In this document: one piece after another, positions 8,947 to 18,054 of the stretch
How positions within the stretch are numbered: position 1 is the first letter of the stretch
Layout of the letters: each line of letters opens with the position of its first letter
From: Crossiella equi
GTDB taxonomy: Bacteria; Actinomycetota; Actinomycetes; Mycobacteriales; Pseudonocardiaceae
Direction of reading: 5' to 3'
DNA length: 64,000 nt
Assembly (NCBI RefSeq): GCF_017876755.1
Contig: NZ_JAGIOO010000001.1
Span: 5,131,786-5,195,785, forward strand
Notes under the pieces: model-generated
What the model saw: the letters and a program-made list of their open reading frames with translations, nothing else
Databases searched by the model: none
What the model was told of the DNA's origin: nothing
Made by a program: the position numbers and the translations under genes

Positions 8947-9603
8947 ATGCGACTGCTCGTGGCCGTGGCCGCGTTGCTCCTGCTGGCCCCACTGTCCGCC
9001 CAAGCCGCCGAACCCCTGATCATCGGCGGCCGGCTCGTCTCCTCGGCCCCGTGGTCGGCCGCGGTGTACCGCAACGGCTCCTTCACCTGCTCCGGCACGA
9101 TCATCAGCCCGAACTGGGTCCTCACCGCCAAGCACTGCGTCGGCAGCGGCCTGACCGTGCGCGTGGGCAACGTGCAGCGCGCCCAGGGCACCCCGGCCAC
9201 GGTCGCGAGCTACACCTCGCACACCGCCGCCGACCAGTCCCTGCTGCGCCTGGCCAGCCCGGTGCAGGTCAGCGAGTACAGCAGGCTGGCCGACGCCAAC
9301 CCGCCCTCGGGCAGCACCAACCAGATCTACGGCTGGGGCATGACCAGCCAGAGCGCCCCGCCCTCCCCGCAGCTCAAGGTCGCCGACGTGCGCCAGACCT
9401 CGGTCTGCCGCGACTACTACGGCGGCCAGGCCCTGTGCACCACCCGCGTCACCGGCAACGCCTGGTCCGGGGACTCCGGCGGGCCGCAGGTGTACAACGG
9501 CCTGCAGGTCGGCGTGGCCTCGACCGCGGACGGGCGGAGCACCCAGCAGTACAGCAGCGTGCCCGCGGTCCGGAGCTGGATCCGCCAGGTCTCGGGGGTG
9601 TGA
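8947..9603 (+). CDS. Secreted trypsin-like serine protease (S1 family)
   Basis: 218 residues with a Sec signal peptide (hydrophobic stretch to about residue 20, cleavage after AQA). The mature start IIGG is followed by the full catalytic triad: His in LTAKHC, Asp in AADQSLLRL, and Ser in GDSGGP. Cysteine pairs around the His and Ser loops fit S1 disulfides. It is close to a minimal S1 domain with no propeptide or extra binding domain, so it may be active once the signal is removed. Strong AGGAG lies upstream of the ATG. It follows the LAL gene co-directionally and may be under its control. Confidence 0.93.
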   Translation: MRLLVAVAALLLLAPLSAQAAEPLIIGGRLVSSAPWSAAVYRNGSFTCSGTIISPNWVLTAKHCVGSGLTVRVGNVQRAQGTPATVASYTSHTAADQSLLRLASPVQVSEYSRLADANPPSGSTNQIYGWGMTSQSAPPSPQLKVADVRQTSVCRDYYGGQALCTTRVTGNAWSGDSGGPQVYNGLQVGVASTADGRSTQQYSSVPAVRSWIRQVSGV

Positions 9604-9611
9604 GGCGCGGC

Positions 9612-9652
9612 TCCGGCCGCGGCGGCGCGCCCTCGGTGCTGCCGCGGCCGGA
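9612..9652. terminator. Hairpin between convergent protease and glucose dehydrogenase genes
   Basis: TCCGGCCGCGGC (9612-9623) pairs perfectly with GCCGCGGCCGGA (9641-9652) around a 17-nt loop. It sits in the 63-bp gap between two convergent genes, so it probably ends both transcripts, although a T-tract is lacking. Confidence 0.6.
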
Positions 9653-9666
9653 ACGCACCACCGGGG

Positions 9667-10707
9667 TCAGGACAGGTCCACCACGACCTTCACGTCGTCC
9701 GGCCGACGGGTCAGCACCTCGGTCCAGCGGTCCAGCGGCACCCGGCGGGTGATCAGCTGGGCCAGCCACTCGCGGTCGCTGTCGGCCAGGGCGGCGGCGG
9801 CCCGGCGGTAGTGGCGGAGGTTGCCGTTCACGCTGCCCACCACCACGCCGTTGCGCAGCACCAGGCTGTCGTTGATCGTGCCGCCCGGCAGGGGCAGGTC
9901 CGCCTCGGTGCCGGACAGGCCGGTGAGCACGGTGATGGAGTTGCGGGAGGTGCGGCGCAGCACGTCGAAGACCACCTCCGGTGCCCCGGTGGCCTCGATG
10001 ACCACGTCCGGCTGGAAGGTGATCTCCTCCAGGCTGGAGTGGTACCAGGCGCCCAGGCCGAAGACCAGGTCCGGCTTCGGGCCCTCCGCCACCCGGTCCA
10101 CCACATGCACGTCCAGGCCCCGCTGCACGCCCAGCAGGGCCGCCAGCAGGCCGATCGGGCCCGCGCCGGTGACCAGGGCGGTGCGCGGGCGGAAGTAGCC
10201 GCGCAGGCCGACGCGCTCGATCTGGTCCCAGACCTTGGCCACCACCGAGGTCGGTTCGGTGAGCACGCCCAGCTCGCCCAGGGCCGGGTCCAGGCGGACC
10301 GCGAAGTCGGTCTCCACCGTCCAGCGCTGGGCGCCGTAGCCGTCCAGGGCCTTGATGCCGCGCTCGGTGTAGAGGCCGTTGCGGCAGAAGTCCCACTGGC
10401 CGTCCGCGCACGCGCCGCAGGGCTCCGGGTCCGGGCGGCGCACGATGCCCACCACCAGGTCGCCCGCGGTGAACCCGCTGTCCGGCGGGGCGCTCAGCAC
10501 GCGGCCCAGGGACTCGTGGAAGAACACCATCTCGTCCCGGCCCGGCGGCAGCTCGCCGTACAGGCCGTGGATCACCTCGAGGTCGGTGCCGCACACGCCC
10601 GTGGACAGGCCCTGCACCAGCAGCTCGCCCGGGCCCGCCACCGGGTCGGCCAGCTCGCGCACGGCGGCCAGCTCGGGCTTGCCCGGTACTCCGACAGCGG
10701 CCTTCAT
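9667..10707 (-). CDS. Glucose 1-dehydrogenase, zinc-dependent MDR family
   Basis: 346 residues. The N-terminal GroES-like domain carries GVCGTDLEVIHG and FFHES zinc-ligand motifs and a CGACADGQWDFC lobe. The Rossmann domain has VTGAGPIGLLAA. The combination, including EPTSVVAK, matches the archaeal/actinobacterial glucose dehydrogenase branch that oxidises D-glucose to gluconolactone with NAD(P). Its ATG overlaps the stop of the upstream GH15 gene (ATGA), so glucose released by that hydrolase is likely its substrate. The cofactor preference is not obvious from the sequence. Confidence 0.85.
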   Translation of the reverse strand: MKAAVGVPGKPELAAVRELADPVAGPGELLVQGLSTGVCGTDLEVIHGLYGELPPGRDEMVFFHESLGRVLSAPPDSGFTAGDLVVGIVRRPDPEPCGACADGQWDFCRNGLYTERGIKALDGYGAQRWTVETDFAVRLDPALGELGVLTEPTSVVAKVWDQIERVGLRGYFRPRTALVTGAGPIGLLAALLGVQRGLDVHVVDRVAEGPKPDLVFGLGAWYHSSLEEITFQPDVVIEATGAPEVVFDVLRRTSRNSITVLTGLSGTEADLPLPGGTINDSLVLRNGVVVGSVNGNLRHYRRAAAALADSDREWLAQLITRRVPLDRWTEVLTRRPDDVKVVVDLS

Positions 10708-12587
10708 CTGATGTGCTCTCCTGACCCTTCGGTGCGGTCCCGTGCCTCGCGGGTGTACCCGCCGTAGAGGACCGCCGCGCTGTTGACGAGCGCGAGGTGG
10801 CTGAACGCCTGCGGGAAGTTGCCGGTGAACCGGCCGTGCGAGGCGTCGTACTCCTCGGCGAGCAGGCCGACGTCGTTCGTCAGCGCCACCAGCCGGTCGA
10901 ACATGGAGGCGGCCTCGTTGCGCCGCCCGGACAGCGCGAGCGCGTCCACGAACCAGAACGAGCAGGCCAGGAACGAGCCCTCGCGGCCGTGCAGACCGTC
11001 CACATCGGACTTGCCCGCGTCCGTGCTGTACCGGTCGACGAGATCGCCGTTCTTCAGCTCGCGCTCGACGGCCCGGATCGTGCCGCGGACCCGCTCGTCC
11101 TCACCGGGCAGGAAGCCCACCGCCGGGATCAGCAGCGTGGCCGCGTCCAGCTCGGTGCCGCCGTAGTACTGGGTGAAGGAGTTCAGCTCCGCGTTCCAGC
11201 CCTTGGCCAGCACCTCGGCGTGCACCGCGTCGCGCAGCGCCCGCCAGCGCGCCACCGGCCCGGGCAGGTCGTGCTGCTCCACCGCGCGCACCGCCCGGTC
11301 GAAGGCCACCCACACCATCACCCGCGAGTGCGTGAAGTGCCGGTCCGGCCCGCGCACCTCCCACAGCCCGGAGTCCGGCTGCTGCCACAGGCCCTCCAGG
11401 TGCCGCATCATGCCGCGCTGCAACGCCCAGGACTCCGCGGTCTCGCCGAGCCCGCGCTCGCGAGCCAGGTGCAGGGCGTCCATCACCTCGCCGTAGACGT
11501 CCAGCTGGAGCTGCCGGAACGCGGCGTTGCCGATGCGCACCGGCTTGGCGTCCTGGTAGCCGGGCAGCCAGTCCGCCTGCCACTCCACCAGGTGCCGTTC
11601 GCCGTCGATGCCGTACATGATCTGCACGTCCCCGGGGTCGCCCGCGACCGCGCGCAGCAGCCAGTTCCGCCAGGCCAGCGCCTCGTTGGAGCAGCCGAAG
11701 TTGTCCAGCGCGAGCAGGGTGAACGTCGCGTCGCGCAGCCAGCAGTACCGGTAGTCCCAGTTCCGTTCCCCGCCAAGGGTTTCCGGCAGCGAGGTGGTGG
11801 GCGCGGCGACCATGCCGCCGGTGGGCGCGTAGGTGAGCGCCTTGAGCGTGGCCAGCGAGCGGTGCACGGCCTCGGCGTGCGGGCCGTCGTAGCGGATGCC
11901 GGTGGCCCACTCGCGCCAGAAGTCCTCGCTGTCCCGCGTCTCCTGGTCCGGGTCCAGCGGCGCGGCGATCTCCTCGTGCGAGGCCGACCACTGCATGATC
12001 CAGCTCAGCTTCTGCCCGGCCGCGATGGTGAACACCGCCTCGTGCGCGCGTTCGCCGGAGGCCACGCGGTAGGGCAGCCGGTCACCGCGCAGCACCACGG
12101 TGTGCGGACCGGCCACGGCCACGATGCACTCGCTGCCGTGCGCCTCGGTGCGCCGCACCCACGGGATCGAGTCGCCGTAGGCGAAGCGGATGATCCAGCG
12201 CAGCCGCACCTCGACCTCGCCGGAGACGCCCTCCAGCACGCGGACCAGCGCGGGCTGGTCGTTCATGTTCTTCTCGTGCGGCGGCATCGAGTCCACCAGC
12301 CGGACGACCCCGTCCGCGGTGTGGAACTCGGTCTCGAGCACGAGGGAGGTGTCCCGGTAGGACCGGTGGATGTGCTCGACCGGTCCGGTCGGGGCGATCT
12401 GCCAGTGCCCGGCCTGCTCGTCGCCGAGCAGGCGGGCGAAGCAGGACGGGGAGTCGAACCGGGGCAGGCAGAGCCAGTCGACCGATCCGGTCCGGCTGAC
12501 GAGTGCGGCGGTACGCAGGTCGGACAGCAGGGCGTAGTCCTCGATGGGACCGGGACCGCCGGTGACGGCTATCTCTTGATCGGCCAC
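10704..12587 (-). CDS. GH15-family glucoamylase/trehalase
   Basis: 627 residues, no signal peptide, so cytosolic. The opening PIEDYALLSDLRTAALVSR and GSVDWLCLPRFDSP is that of the actinobacterial GH15 branch whose mycobacterial members are trehalases. The (alpha/alpha)6 barrel motifs GGERNWDYRYCWLRDA and GLHGREGSFLACSFW hold the acidic residues expected to act as general acid and base. The GTG at 12587 follows GGAGG very closely (two bases); the frame stays open further upstream but has no plausible start with family similarity. It is coupled by ATGA to glucose dehydrogenase. Trehalose is the preferred substrate guess; a maltooligosaccharide substrate is possible. Confidence 0.88.
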   Translation of the reverse strand: MADQEIAVTGGPGPIEDYALLSDLRTAALVSRTGSVDWLCLPRFDSPSCFARLLGDEQAGHWQIAPTGPVEHIHRSYRDTSLVLETEFHTADGVVRLVDSMPPHEKNMNDQPALVRVLEGVSGEVEVRLRWIIRFAYGDSIPWVRRTEAHGSECIVAVAGPHTVVLRGDRLPYRVASGERAHEAVFTIAAGQKLSWIMQWSASHEEIAAPLDPDQETRDSEDFWREWATGIRYDGPHAEAVHRSLATLKALTYAPTGGMVAAPTTSLPETLGGERNWDYRYCWLRDATFTLLALDNFGCSNEALAWRNWLLRAVAGDPGDVQIMYGIDGERHLVEWQADWLPGYQDAKPVRIGNAAFRQLQLDVYGEVMDALHLARERGLGETAESWALQRGMMRHLEGLWQQPDSGLWEVRGPDRHFTHSRVMVWVAFDRAVRAVEQHDLPGPVARWRALRDAVHAEVLAKGWNAELNSFTQYYGGTELDAATLLIPAVGFLPGEDERVRGTIRAVERELKNGDLVDRYSTDAGKSDVDGLHGREGSFLACSFWFVDALALSGRRNEAASMFDRLVALTNDVGLLAEEYDASHGRFTGNFPQAFSHLALVNSAAVLYGGYTREARDRTEGSGEHIR

Positions 12588-12625
12588 ATCCTCCGAGGTT
12601 AGGCGTCCGAGGGGGTGAATGCCCG

Positions 12626-15169
12626 TCAGGACACGTTGAACCCGCTCACACGGACCCGACTTGGTGCCCCGTCGAGCTCCCCGGACAGGGTGGTGGACTC
12701 GCCCGGCCACAGCGTGACGTAGTTGTCCGACCACCGAACGGGGCCGCGGGTGCCCTCCGCGGTGACCCGGACGTGCAAGGCCACGGTGCCGGAGGTGTTG
12801 CGCAGGTGGACCCGGATGCCGCCGGGTACGCGCTGCTCGGAGTGCTCGACGGTGGCCTGGGGCAGGTCCTGGAGGCCGGTGAGGTCGGCGGAGCCGGTGA
12901 CCGGGGTGTGCCACCAGGTGGACCTGGGGAAGTCCAGCACGTCCTGGCCGGAGGAGAGCCAGTAGACGTTGCGCCCGATCTCCTGGTCGTCGCGTTCCAG
13001 GAGCAGCCGTACCAGGTAGGTGCGCTGGTCGGGCGCGGGCAGCGTGAGCACCCGGGACGAGGAGTTCGCCGCGGCGGTGGCGGTGGTGGCCTGCTCGGAG
13101 AGCACGGTGCCGTCCAGCGCGAACGCGGTGGCCCGCACGCGCAGGCCCGGGGCCTCGGTCAGGCCGGTGTTGGCCAGCACCACCGAGCGGTCGTCGTAGG
13201 AGTACTGCACGTGCAGCGGGCGCAGGGCCTTCTTCGCGCCGAAGTAGGAGCCCGCCGCGTTCAGGCCGTGGTCCCACAGGTGCCAGTACAGGGTCGGCCA
13301 AGCGTTGTTGATCATCCAGTAGACCACCCCGGTGGACGGGTTGGCCGGATCGGCGAAGTCCCGGCCGTAGGCCTCGAACTGGGCGCGGTTGGACTCGTAG
13401 TTGGCCAGCTGGGCCTTGCGCAGGAAGTCGGCGAGGTCCTTCGGCTGGCCGTACCGCTTGGCCAGGGCCTGGGAGAACAGGCTCAGCGTGGCGAAGACCT
13501 CCTTCTTGGCCAGGTGGTACTGCGGCTTGGCCGGGTGGCGCCACAGGTCCTCCAGCTCCTGCGGGGACAGGAACCGGCGCAGGCTCTCCTCCTCGGGGAT
13601 CATCGGGCCGCTGCCCACCTCGGAGGCGAAGCCCGCCGCGCCGCCCAGCTTGTCCTGGTACCAGTAGTTCGGCGGCACCCACCAGTACGGACCGTCCATC
13701 TTCATCCCGGACCGGCCCAGCTGGGGTGTGCTCTTCGCGGCAGCGGAGGGCAGCACCGGCGCGGTGAAGTCGGCGGCGTGCAGCGCGTCCAGGTAGGTGC
13801 GCTCGACGCGTTCGGTGGCGGCGTTGTCACTGCCGATGAAGAAGCCGAGGACGCTCGGGTGGTTGGCCAGCCGCAGCGCCTCGGCCGAGGTGGAGGCGCC
13901 CGCGGTGCGGTGGTCCTCCTCGGTCCAGGTGCTGTACTTCTCCCACTTCGTGCAGCACTCCCAGCCCGGCAGCAGCATGATGCCCAGCCGGTCGGCGAGC
14001 GCGAGCAGCTCGTGGTCCTCCTGCTTGCCCTCCAGGCGCAGGGTGTTCACGCCCAGGTCGCGCACGTGCCGCAGCTCCTGTTCGAGCCGTCCGGGCCGCG
14101 GGCGCAGGAACAGGTCGGAGGCCCAGCCGCCGCCCCGGACCAGGAACGGCTTGCCGTTGACCAGGAACCGCCGGTGGCCCTGCGGGGTCAGCTCGGAGCG
14201 CACGTCCCGGAAACCGAAGTCCGTGCTGGCGGACGAGCCCTCGGCGGCCACGGTCAGCCGGTAGAGCGGCTGGTCGCCGAACTGCGCGGGCCACCACACC
14301 CGGGGCCGGGCCACGGGCTGGGCGGGGAAGGCCACGAGCCGCGACTCCCGTGGCCCCAGCTCCACCGCCTGGCGGAGCGTCCCCAGCTCGGTGGTGGCGG
14401 TGACCTCGGTGCGCCGGGGCTGGTCGGAGTGGTTGCGGACCAGCGCCTTCGCGGTCAGCGCCGCCGAGGCGAGCGTGCCGGTGTCCAGTGTGGTCACCGC
14501 CCTGGGCTCGCTCACCGACACCGCGCCGGACGTCACCAGGCTGATATCCCGCCAGATACCCATGTTGTTGTCCGGCGCGGGCGGGCTCCAGTCCAGGAAG
14601 CTCACCGTGAAGTCGCGGAACGGGTCGGCGGGCAGGGCCTTGACCGCGAGCGCGTTCACCCCGGGCCGCAGCAGCCCGGTCAGGTCGAACTCCCCGCGCG
14701 GGTACGCCCCGGTGGTCTCGCCCAGGCGCACGCCGTTGAGCCACAGCTCGCCCCGGGAGATGACCCCGCCGTTGAGCCGCAGCACGGTGTGCTGGCCGGG
14801 CTTCGGGAAGGCCAGGAACTCGCGCCGGTACCACCAGGGCACGGCGAAGTCGGCCAGGTCGACCGAGTCGCGGAGGTTGGTCGAGTAGTTCAGGTCGGGG
14901 TAGCGCCCGTTGGTGATCAGCCCGGCCAGCACGGTGGACCGGGCGGGTACGCGCAGCCAGCCGCGGTCACCGTGGCGGGGGCTGGACAGCGCGGAGCCGT
15001 CCAGCCCGGCCTTGGCCGAGGTCTGCAACCGCCAGTCCGGCACGACCACCTCACCCGGCGTCGCCGCCAGGCCGGGGCTCGCCTCCGGCTCGGCCACGGC
15101 GGGCGTCAGCGAGGTGCACAGCGCGAGGGTGATCCCGAGGACCAGTGGCGGCAGGCGCATGCGAGGCAC
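12626..15169 (-). CDS. GH2 exo-beta-D-glucosaminidase (CsxA-like), first tandem copy
   Basis: 847 residues with a Sec signal (hydrophobic core LPPLVLGITLAL, cleavage near AVA). It has a jelly-roll GH2 N-domain (WYRREF, LNGG, WLNG), immunoglobulin-like domain, TIM barrel and two C-terminal beta domains. The proton-donor motif is FFIGSDNA, with Asp in place of the usual GH2 Glu, as in Amycolatopsis CsxA, and the nucleophile motif is GFASEVGSG. These define enzymes that remove glucosamine from chitosan oligomers. The CBM35 domain of the 1032-residue CsxA is absent. The start is uncertain between GTG 15169 and ATG 15160; neither has a strong ribosome site. It lies downstream of a paralogue on the same strand. 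Confidence 0.9.
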   Translation of the reverse strand: MPRMRLPPLVLGITLALCTSLTPAVAEPEASPGLAATPGEVVVPDWRLQTSAKAGLDGSALSSPRHGDRGWLRVPARSTVLAGLITNGRYPDLNYSTNLRDSVDLADFAVPWWYRREFLAFPKPGQHTVLRLNGGVISRGELWLNGVRLGETTGAYPRGEFDLTGLLRPGVNALAVKALPADPFRDFTVSFLDWSPPAPDNNMGIWRDISLVTSGAVSVSEPRAVTTLDTGTLASAALTAKALVRNHSDQPRRTEVTATTELGTLRQAVELGPRESRLVAFPAQPVARPRVWWPAQFGDQPLYRLTVAAEGSSASTDFGFRDVRSELTPQGHRRFLVNGKPFLVRGGGWASDLFLRPRPGRLEQELRHVRDLGVNTLRLEGKQEDHELLALADRLGIMLLPGWECCTKWEKYSTWTEEDHRTAGASTSAEALRLANHPSVLGFFIGSDNAATERVERTYLDALHAADFTAPVLPSAAAKSTPQLGRSGMKMDGPYWWVPPNYWYQDKLGGAAGFASEVGSGPMIPEEESLRRFLSPQELEDLWRHPAKPQYHLAKKEVFATLSLFSQALAKRYGQPKDLADFLRKAQLANYESNRAQFEAYGRDFADPANPSTGVVYWMINNAWPTLYWHLWDHGLNAAGSYFGAKKALRPLHVQYSYDDRSVVLANTGLTEAPGLRVRATAFALDGTVLSEQATTATAAANSSSRVLTLPAPDQRTYLVRLLLERDDQEIGRNVYWLSSGQDVLDFPRSTWWHTPVTGSADLTGLQDLPQATVEHSEQRVPGGIRVHLRNTSGTVALHVRVTAEGTRGPVRWSDNYVTLWPGESTTLSGELDGAPSRVRVSGFNVS

Positions 15170-15187
15170 TCTGCCGTTGGTTGCCGA

Positions 15188-15208
15188 GTTTCGGCAAGAC
15201 TCCTAACG
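15188..15208 (-). promoter_or_regulatory. Possible CsnR-like operator upstream of first csxA copy
   Basis: Read toward the gene, the site runs CGTTAGGAGTC then TTGCCGAAAC. A related element (CGTAAGGACCC then TTGTCAAAAAC) precedes the second csxA copy at 18055-18076, and TCTTGCCGAAA recurs exactly at 18088-18098. GTTAGGA with a partial inverted half recalls the operator of chitosanase genes controlled by the ROK repressor CsnR; that link is from memory and is inference. Confidence 0.4.
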
Positions 15209-15231
15209 ATGTAAATCTCCAACCAAGTGGA

Positions 15232-15270
15232 GGGCGGGCCTCCGGCGCCCTGTCCGCCGGAGGCGCGCCC
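15232..15270 (-). terminator. Hairpin downstream of second csxA copy
   Basis: A 16-bp stem with one mismatch (15232-15247 with 15255-15270) and a 7-nt loop lies just past the stop of the 15279-17984 gene. It should end that transcript before the first csxA copy, so each copy probably has its own promoter. Confidence 0.6.
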
Positions 15271-15278
15271 CCACCCCG

Positions 15279-17984
15279 CTACCTCACCGGGGCGGGTACC
15301 ACCTGCTTGGCCACGTTGTGGCCGCTCAGCTCCACGGTCGGCGTCGCCCCGCTCAGGTCGGCGGTGCGGTAGCTCGCGGTGAGCGTCAGCGTCTCCCCGG
15401 GCCACAGCGTCACGTAGTTGTCGCTCCAGTCGGTGGGCAGCACCTCCGGGCCGCCCGCGCCCTTGCGGATGTTGGCGCGCACGAAGAAGCCGACCTGCTT
15501 GCCGGTGGAGGTGTTGGCCAGCGTGACCGTGGTCCTGGTCCGGTCGCCCTCGACGGCCGAGGCCGCCGTGGTCTTGACCGTGGCCGCGGGCAGGTTGTTC
15601 AGGCCCTTCAGGTCCGCGTAGCCCGTCTGCGGCGTGTGGTACCAGGTGGAGTTGCCGTAGTCGAGGGTGTCGGCCTTGGTGGAGAGCCAGTAGACGTTGC
15701 GGTCCAGCACCTTGCCGCTGCCGTCCTTGAGCAGCAGGCGGGTGAAGTAGGTGGTGGACAGGCCGCTCGGCTGCGGCAGGCTGCCCACCCGCACCGAGGC
15801 GTTGCCCTTGGCCGTCACCGGCCGGGTCTCGTCCGCCTTCACCGTGCCGTCCAGGTTGTACACGGTGGTCTGCACGGACAGCCCCGGTACGTCGGTCAGC
15901 CCGGTGTTCACCACGGCCAGCGTCTTGTCGTCGTAGCTGTACTGCACGTGCAGCGGACGCAGGCCTGTCTTGGCGCCGAAGTAGGAGCCCGCGGTGGCCA
16001 GGTAGTAGTCGTAGAGATGCCAGTACATGGTCGGCCACGCGTTGTTCAGCATCCAGTAGATGACGCCGGTCGCGGGCTTGTTGGCGTCCGACCAGTCCCG
16101 GCCGAACGCCTCGAACTGGGCGCGGTTGACCTCGTAGTTGGCCAGCTGCGCCTTGCGCACCACGTCCTCGGCGTTGGCGGGCTTGCCGTAGCGGCCGTCC
16201 AGCGCGGTGCCCCAGAACGTGAGCTTGTTGAACGTCGAGGAGCGCGACAGGTGGTACTGGGTCGCGTTGTAGTCGGTGAGCTTGTTGATGTCGGACTGCG
16301 GGAGGAACTTCTTCAGCTCGTCCAGCTCCGGGATGGTCGGGCCGGGGCCGACCTCGGAGGCGAAGCCCGCGGCCCCGCCAGCCTGCTCGTTGTACCAGTA
16401 GTTCGGCGGCACCCACCAGTACGGGCCGTCCATCTTCATGCCCGGGCTGCCCAGCTGCGGCGAGCTCAGCGCCTTGGCCGAGGAGATCACCGGCAGCTTC
16501 CACCCGGCGCGGCCGAGCGCGTCCAGGTAGATCTTCTCCAGGCCCGCACCCGGGGCCGCGTCGCTGCCGATCATGAACGCGAGCATGCTCGGGTGGTTGC
16601 GGATGCGCTTGGCCTCGTCCTCGGCCGACTCACCGGCGACCCGGTTGTCCTCGGCGTCGAAGCTGCCGTAGTTCTCCCACTTCGAGCAGCACTCCCAGCC
16701 GGTGATCAGCATGATGCCCAGCCGGTCGGCCATGTCGTAGAACTCGTCGTTCTCCGGCTTGCCCTCCAGGCGGATGGTGTTCATGCCCATGCTGCGCACC
16801 AGGTTGAGCTGGTCGGGGATGTAGCGCAGATCCGTGCGCAGGAACAGGTCGGAGGCCCAGCCACCGCCGCGCACCAGGAACGGCTTGCCGTTCACGCTGA
16901 ACTCGCGGCCGCCCTTGTTCAGGCGGGAGCTGACCTCGCGCACGCCGAAGCTGGTCTTGGCGGTGTCGCTGACCTGGCCGTTCACCTTCACCGACAGCGT
17001 GGCGTCGTACATCGGCTGCGCGCCCATCTGGAACGGCCACCACACCCGGGGGTTGAGGAAGCGCATGCCCGCGGTGTTGCCCGGGGAGAAGGTGACCGTC
17101 TTGGTCTCCTTCGGGCCCAGGGCCACCGTGGTCCGCACGCCCAGCTCGCCGATGGTGCCGCTGACCTCGGCGTTCACCGCCGTGTTGGTGTTGTTGCGCG
17201 CGTTGACCCGCACGGTCACGTCCGCGCTGCCCAGGTTCGGCAGCGGCAGGTCGGTGTCCACCTGCGGGTCGCGCAGGGCGACCGCGCCGCTGGTGGCCAG
17301 CTGCACGTCGCGGAAGATGCCCTGGTTGCGGTCGGGCGGCAGCTGGGCCCAGTCGATGAAGTGGATGATCAGGTCCTGGTCCACGTTCGCCTGGGTCGCG
17401 CGGATGGCCAGCGCGTTGTCACCCTTGCGGAGCAGCGAGGTCACGTCGAACTCGTGCGTGGGGTAGGCGCCGATCACGGTGTCCGTGCCCGCGACCTTCG
17501 TACCGTTGAGCCAGACCTCGCCGCGGGAGATCACGCCGCCGTTGAGCTTGAGGAAGGTGTGCTGGCCCGGCTGCGGGTCGGCGGTGAACGCGCGGCGGTA
17601 CCACCAGGGCACCTGGAAGTCCGCGGTGCTGGCCTTCTGCAGGTTGGTGCCGTAGTTGACGTCGCCGTACTTGTTGTTGGCGATCAGCCCCGCCATCACG
17701 GTGGACCGCTTGGGCACCGCGTACCAGGAGGTGTCGCTGAAACCGGGGGCCGAGATGGCCGAGCCCGCGCCGGTGGCCACCGACGAGGACTGCATGCGCC
17801 AGTCCGGGATGGTCGTGGTCTGCGCCGGGGCGACGGGTGCGGCGGGAGTGGCCCCCAGCTGGTAGACCGGCCCGGCGGCCCGGCCGGGCCCGGTGTCGGG
17901 CGCGGCGTTCGCGCCGGGTATCGAGGGGAGGAGCAGGGCCAGGCTGACCGCTCCGGCCAGCCATGGTGCACGACGTCTCGACAT
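15279..17984 (-). CDS. GH2 exo-beta-D-glucosaminidase (CsxA-like), second tandem copy
   Basis: 901 residues, clearly paralogous to the neighbour at 12626 along its whole length (shared PWWYRR, LNGGVISRGE, MKMDGPYWWVPPNYWY, KAQLANYE). The secretion signal is MSRRRAPWLAGAVSLALL with cleavage near ANA. Catalytic motifs are FMIGSDAAP (proton donor Asp) and GFASEVGPG (nucleophile Glu). It lacks a CBM35. ATG 17984 is chosen because GGGAG lies five bases upstream and the signal peptide starts there; the frame remains open to 18065. Exported, it should cleave terminal glucosamine from chitooligosaccharides. It is divergent from a pectate-lyase-fold gene across a 188-bp shared regulatory region. Confidence 0.91.
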   Translation of the reverse strand: MSRRRAPWLAGAVSLALLLPSIPGANAAPDTGPGRAAGPVYQLGATPAAPVAPAQTTTIPDWRMQSSSVATGAGSAISAPGFSDTSWYAVPKRSTVMAGLIANNKYGDVNYGTNLQKASTADFQVPWWYRRAFTADPQPGQHTFLKLNGGVISRGEVWLNGTKVAGTDTVIGAYPTHEFDVTSLLRKGDNALAIRATQANVDQDLIIHFIDWAQLPPDRNQGIFRDVQLATSGAVALRDPQVDTDLPLPNLGSADVTVRVNARNNTNTAVNAEVSGTIGELGVRTTVALGPKETKTVTFSPGNTAGMRFLNPRVWWPFQMGAQPMYDATLSVKVNGQVSDTAKTSFGVREVSSRLNKGGREFSVNGKPFLVRGGGWASDLFLRTDLRYIPDQLNLVRSMGMNTIRLEGKPENDEFYDMADRLGIMLITGWECCSKWENYGSFDAEDNRVAGESAEDEAKRIRNHPSMLAFMIGSDAAPGAGLEKIYLDALGRAGWKLPVISSAKALSSPQLGSPGMKMDGPYWWVPPNYWYNEQAGGAAGFASEVGPGPTIPELDELKKFLPQSDINKLTDYNATQYHLSRSSTFNKLTFWGTALDGRYGKPANAEDVVRKAQLANYEVNRAQFEAFGRDWSDANKPATGVIYWMLNNAWPTMYWHLYDYYLATAGSYFGAKTGLRPLHVQYSYDDKTLAVVNTGLTDVPGLSVQTTVYNLDGTVKADETRPVTAKGNASVRVGSLPQPSGLSTTYFTRLLLKDGSGKVLDRNVYWLSTKADTLDYGNSTWYHTPQTGYADLKGLNNLPAATVKTTAASAVEGDRTRTTVTLANTSTGKQVGFFVRANIRKGAGGPEVLPTDWSDNYVTLWPGETLTLTASYRTADLSGATPTVELSGHNVAKQVVPAPVR

Positions 17985-18054
17985 AGGCGCTCCCAGCGAG
18001 GGCGAGGCGGCGGCTGGATGAGGCTTTCCCGCGACACTCTTGCTGGTCGCGACC

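Noticed and set aside
6140-8992. A 950-codon open frame antisense to the LAL regulator
   Set aside because: Its translation is Arg/Gly/Gln/His-rich with no domain, as expected from the complement of a GC-rich gene with strong third-position bias. The plus strand has clear Walker and LuxR motifs.
12588-13682. Extending the GH15 gene upstream to 13682
   Set aside because: The frame is open, but it overlaps the csxA gene out of frame and has no GH15 similarity before the GTG at 12587.
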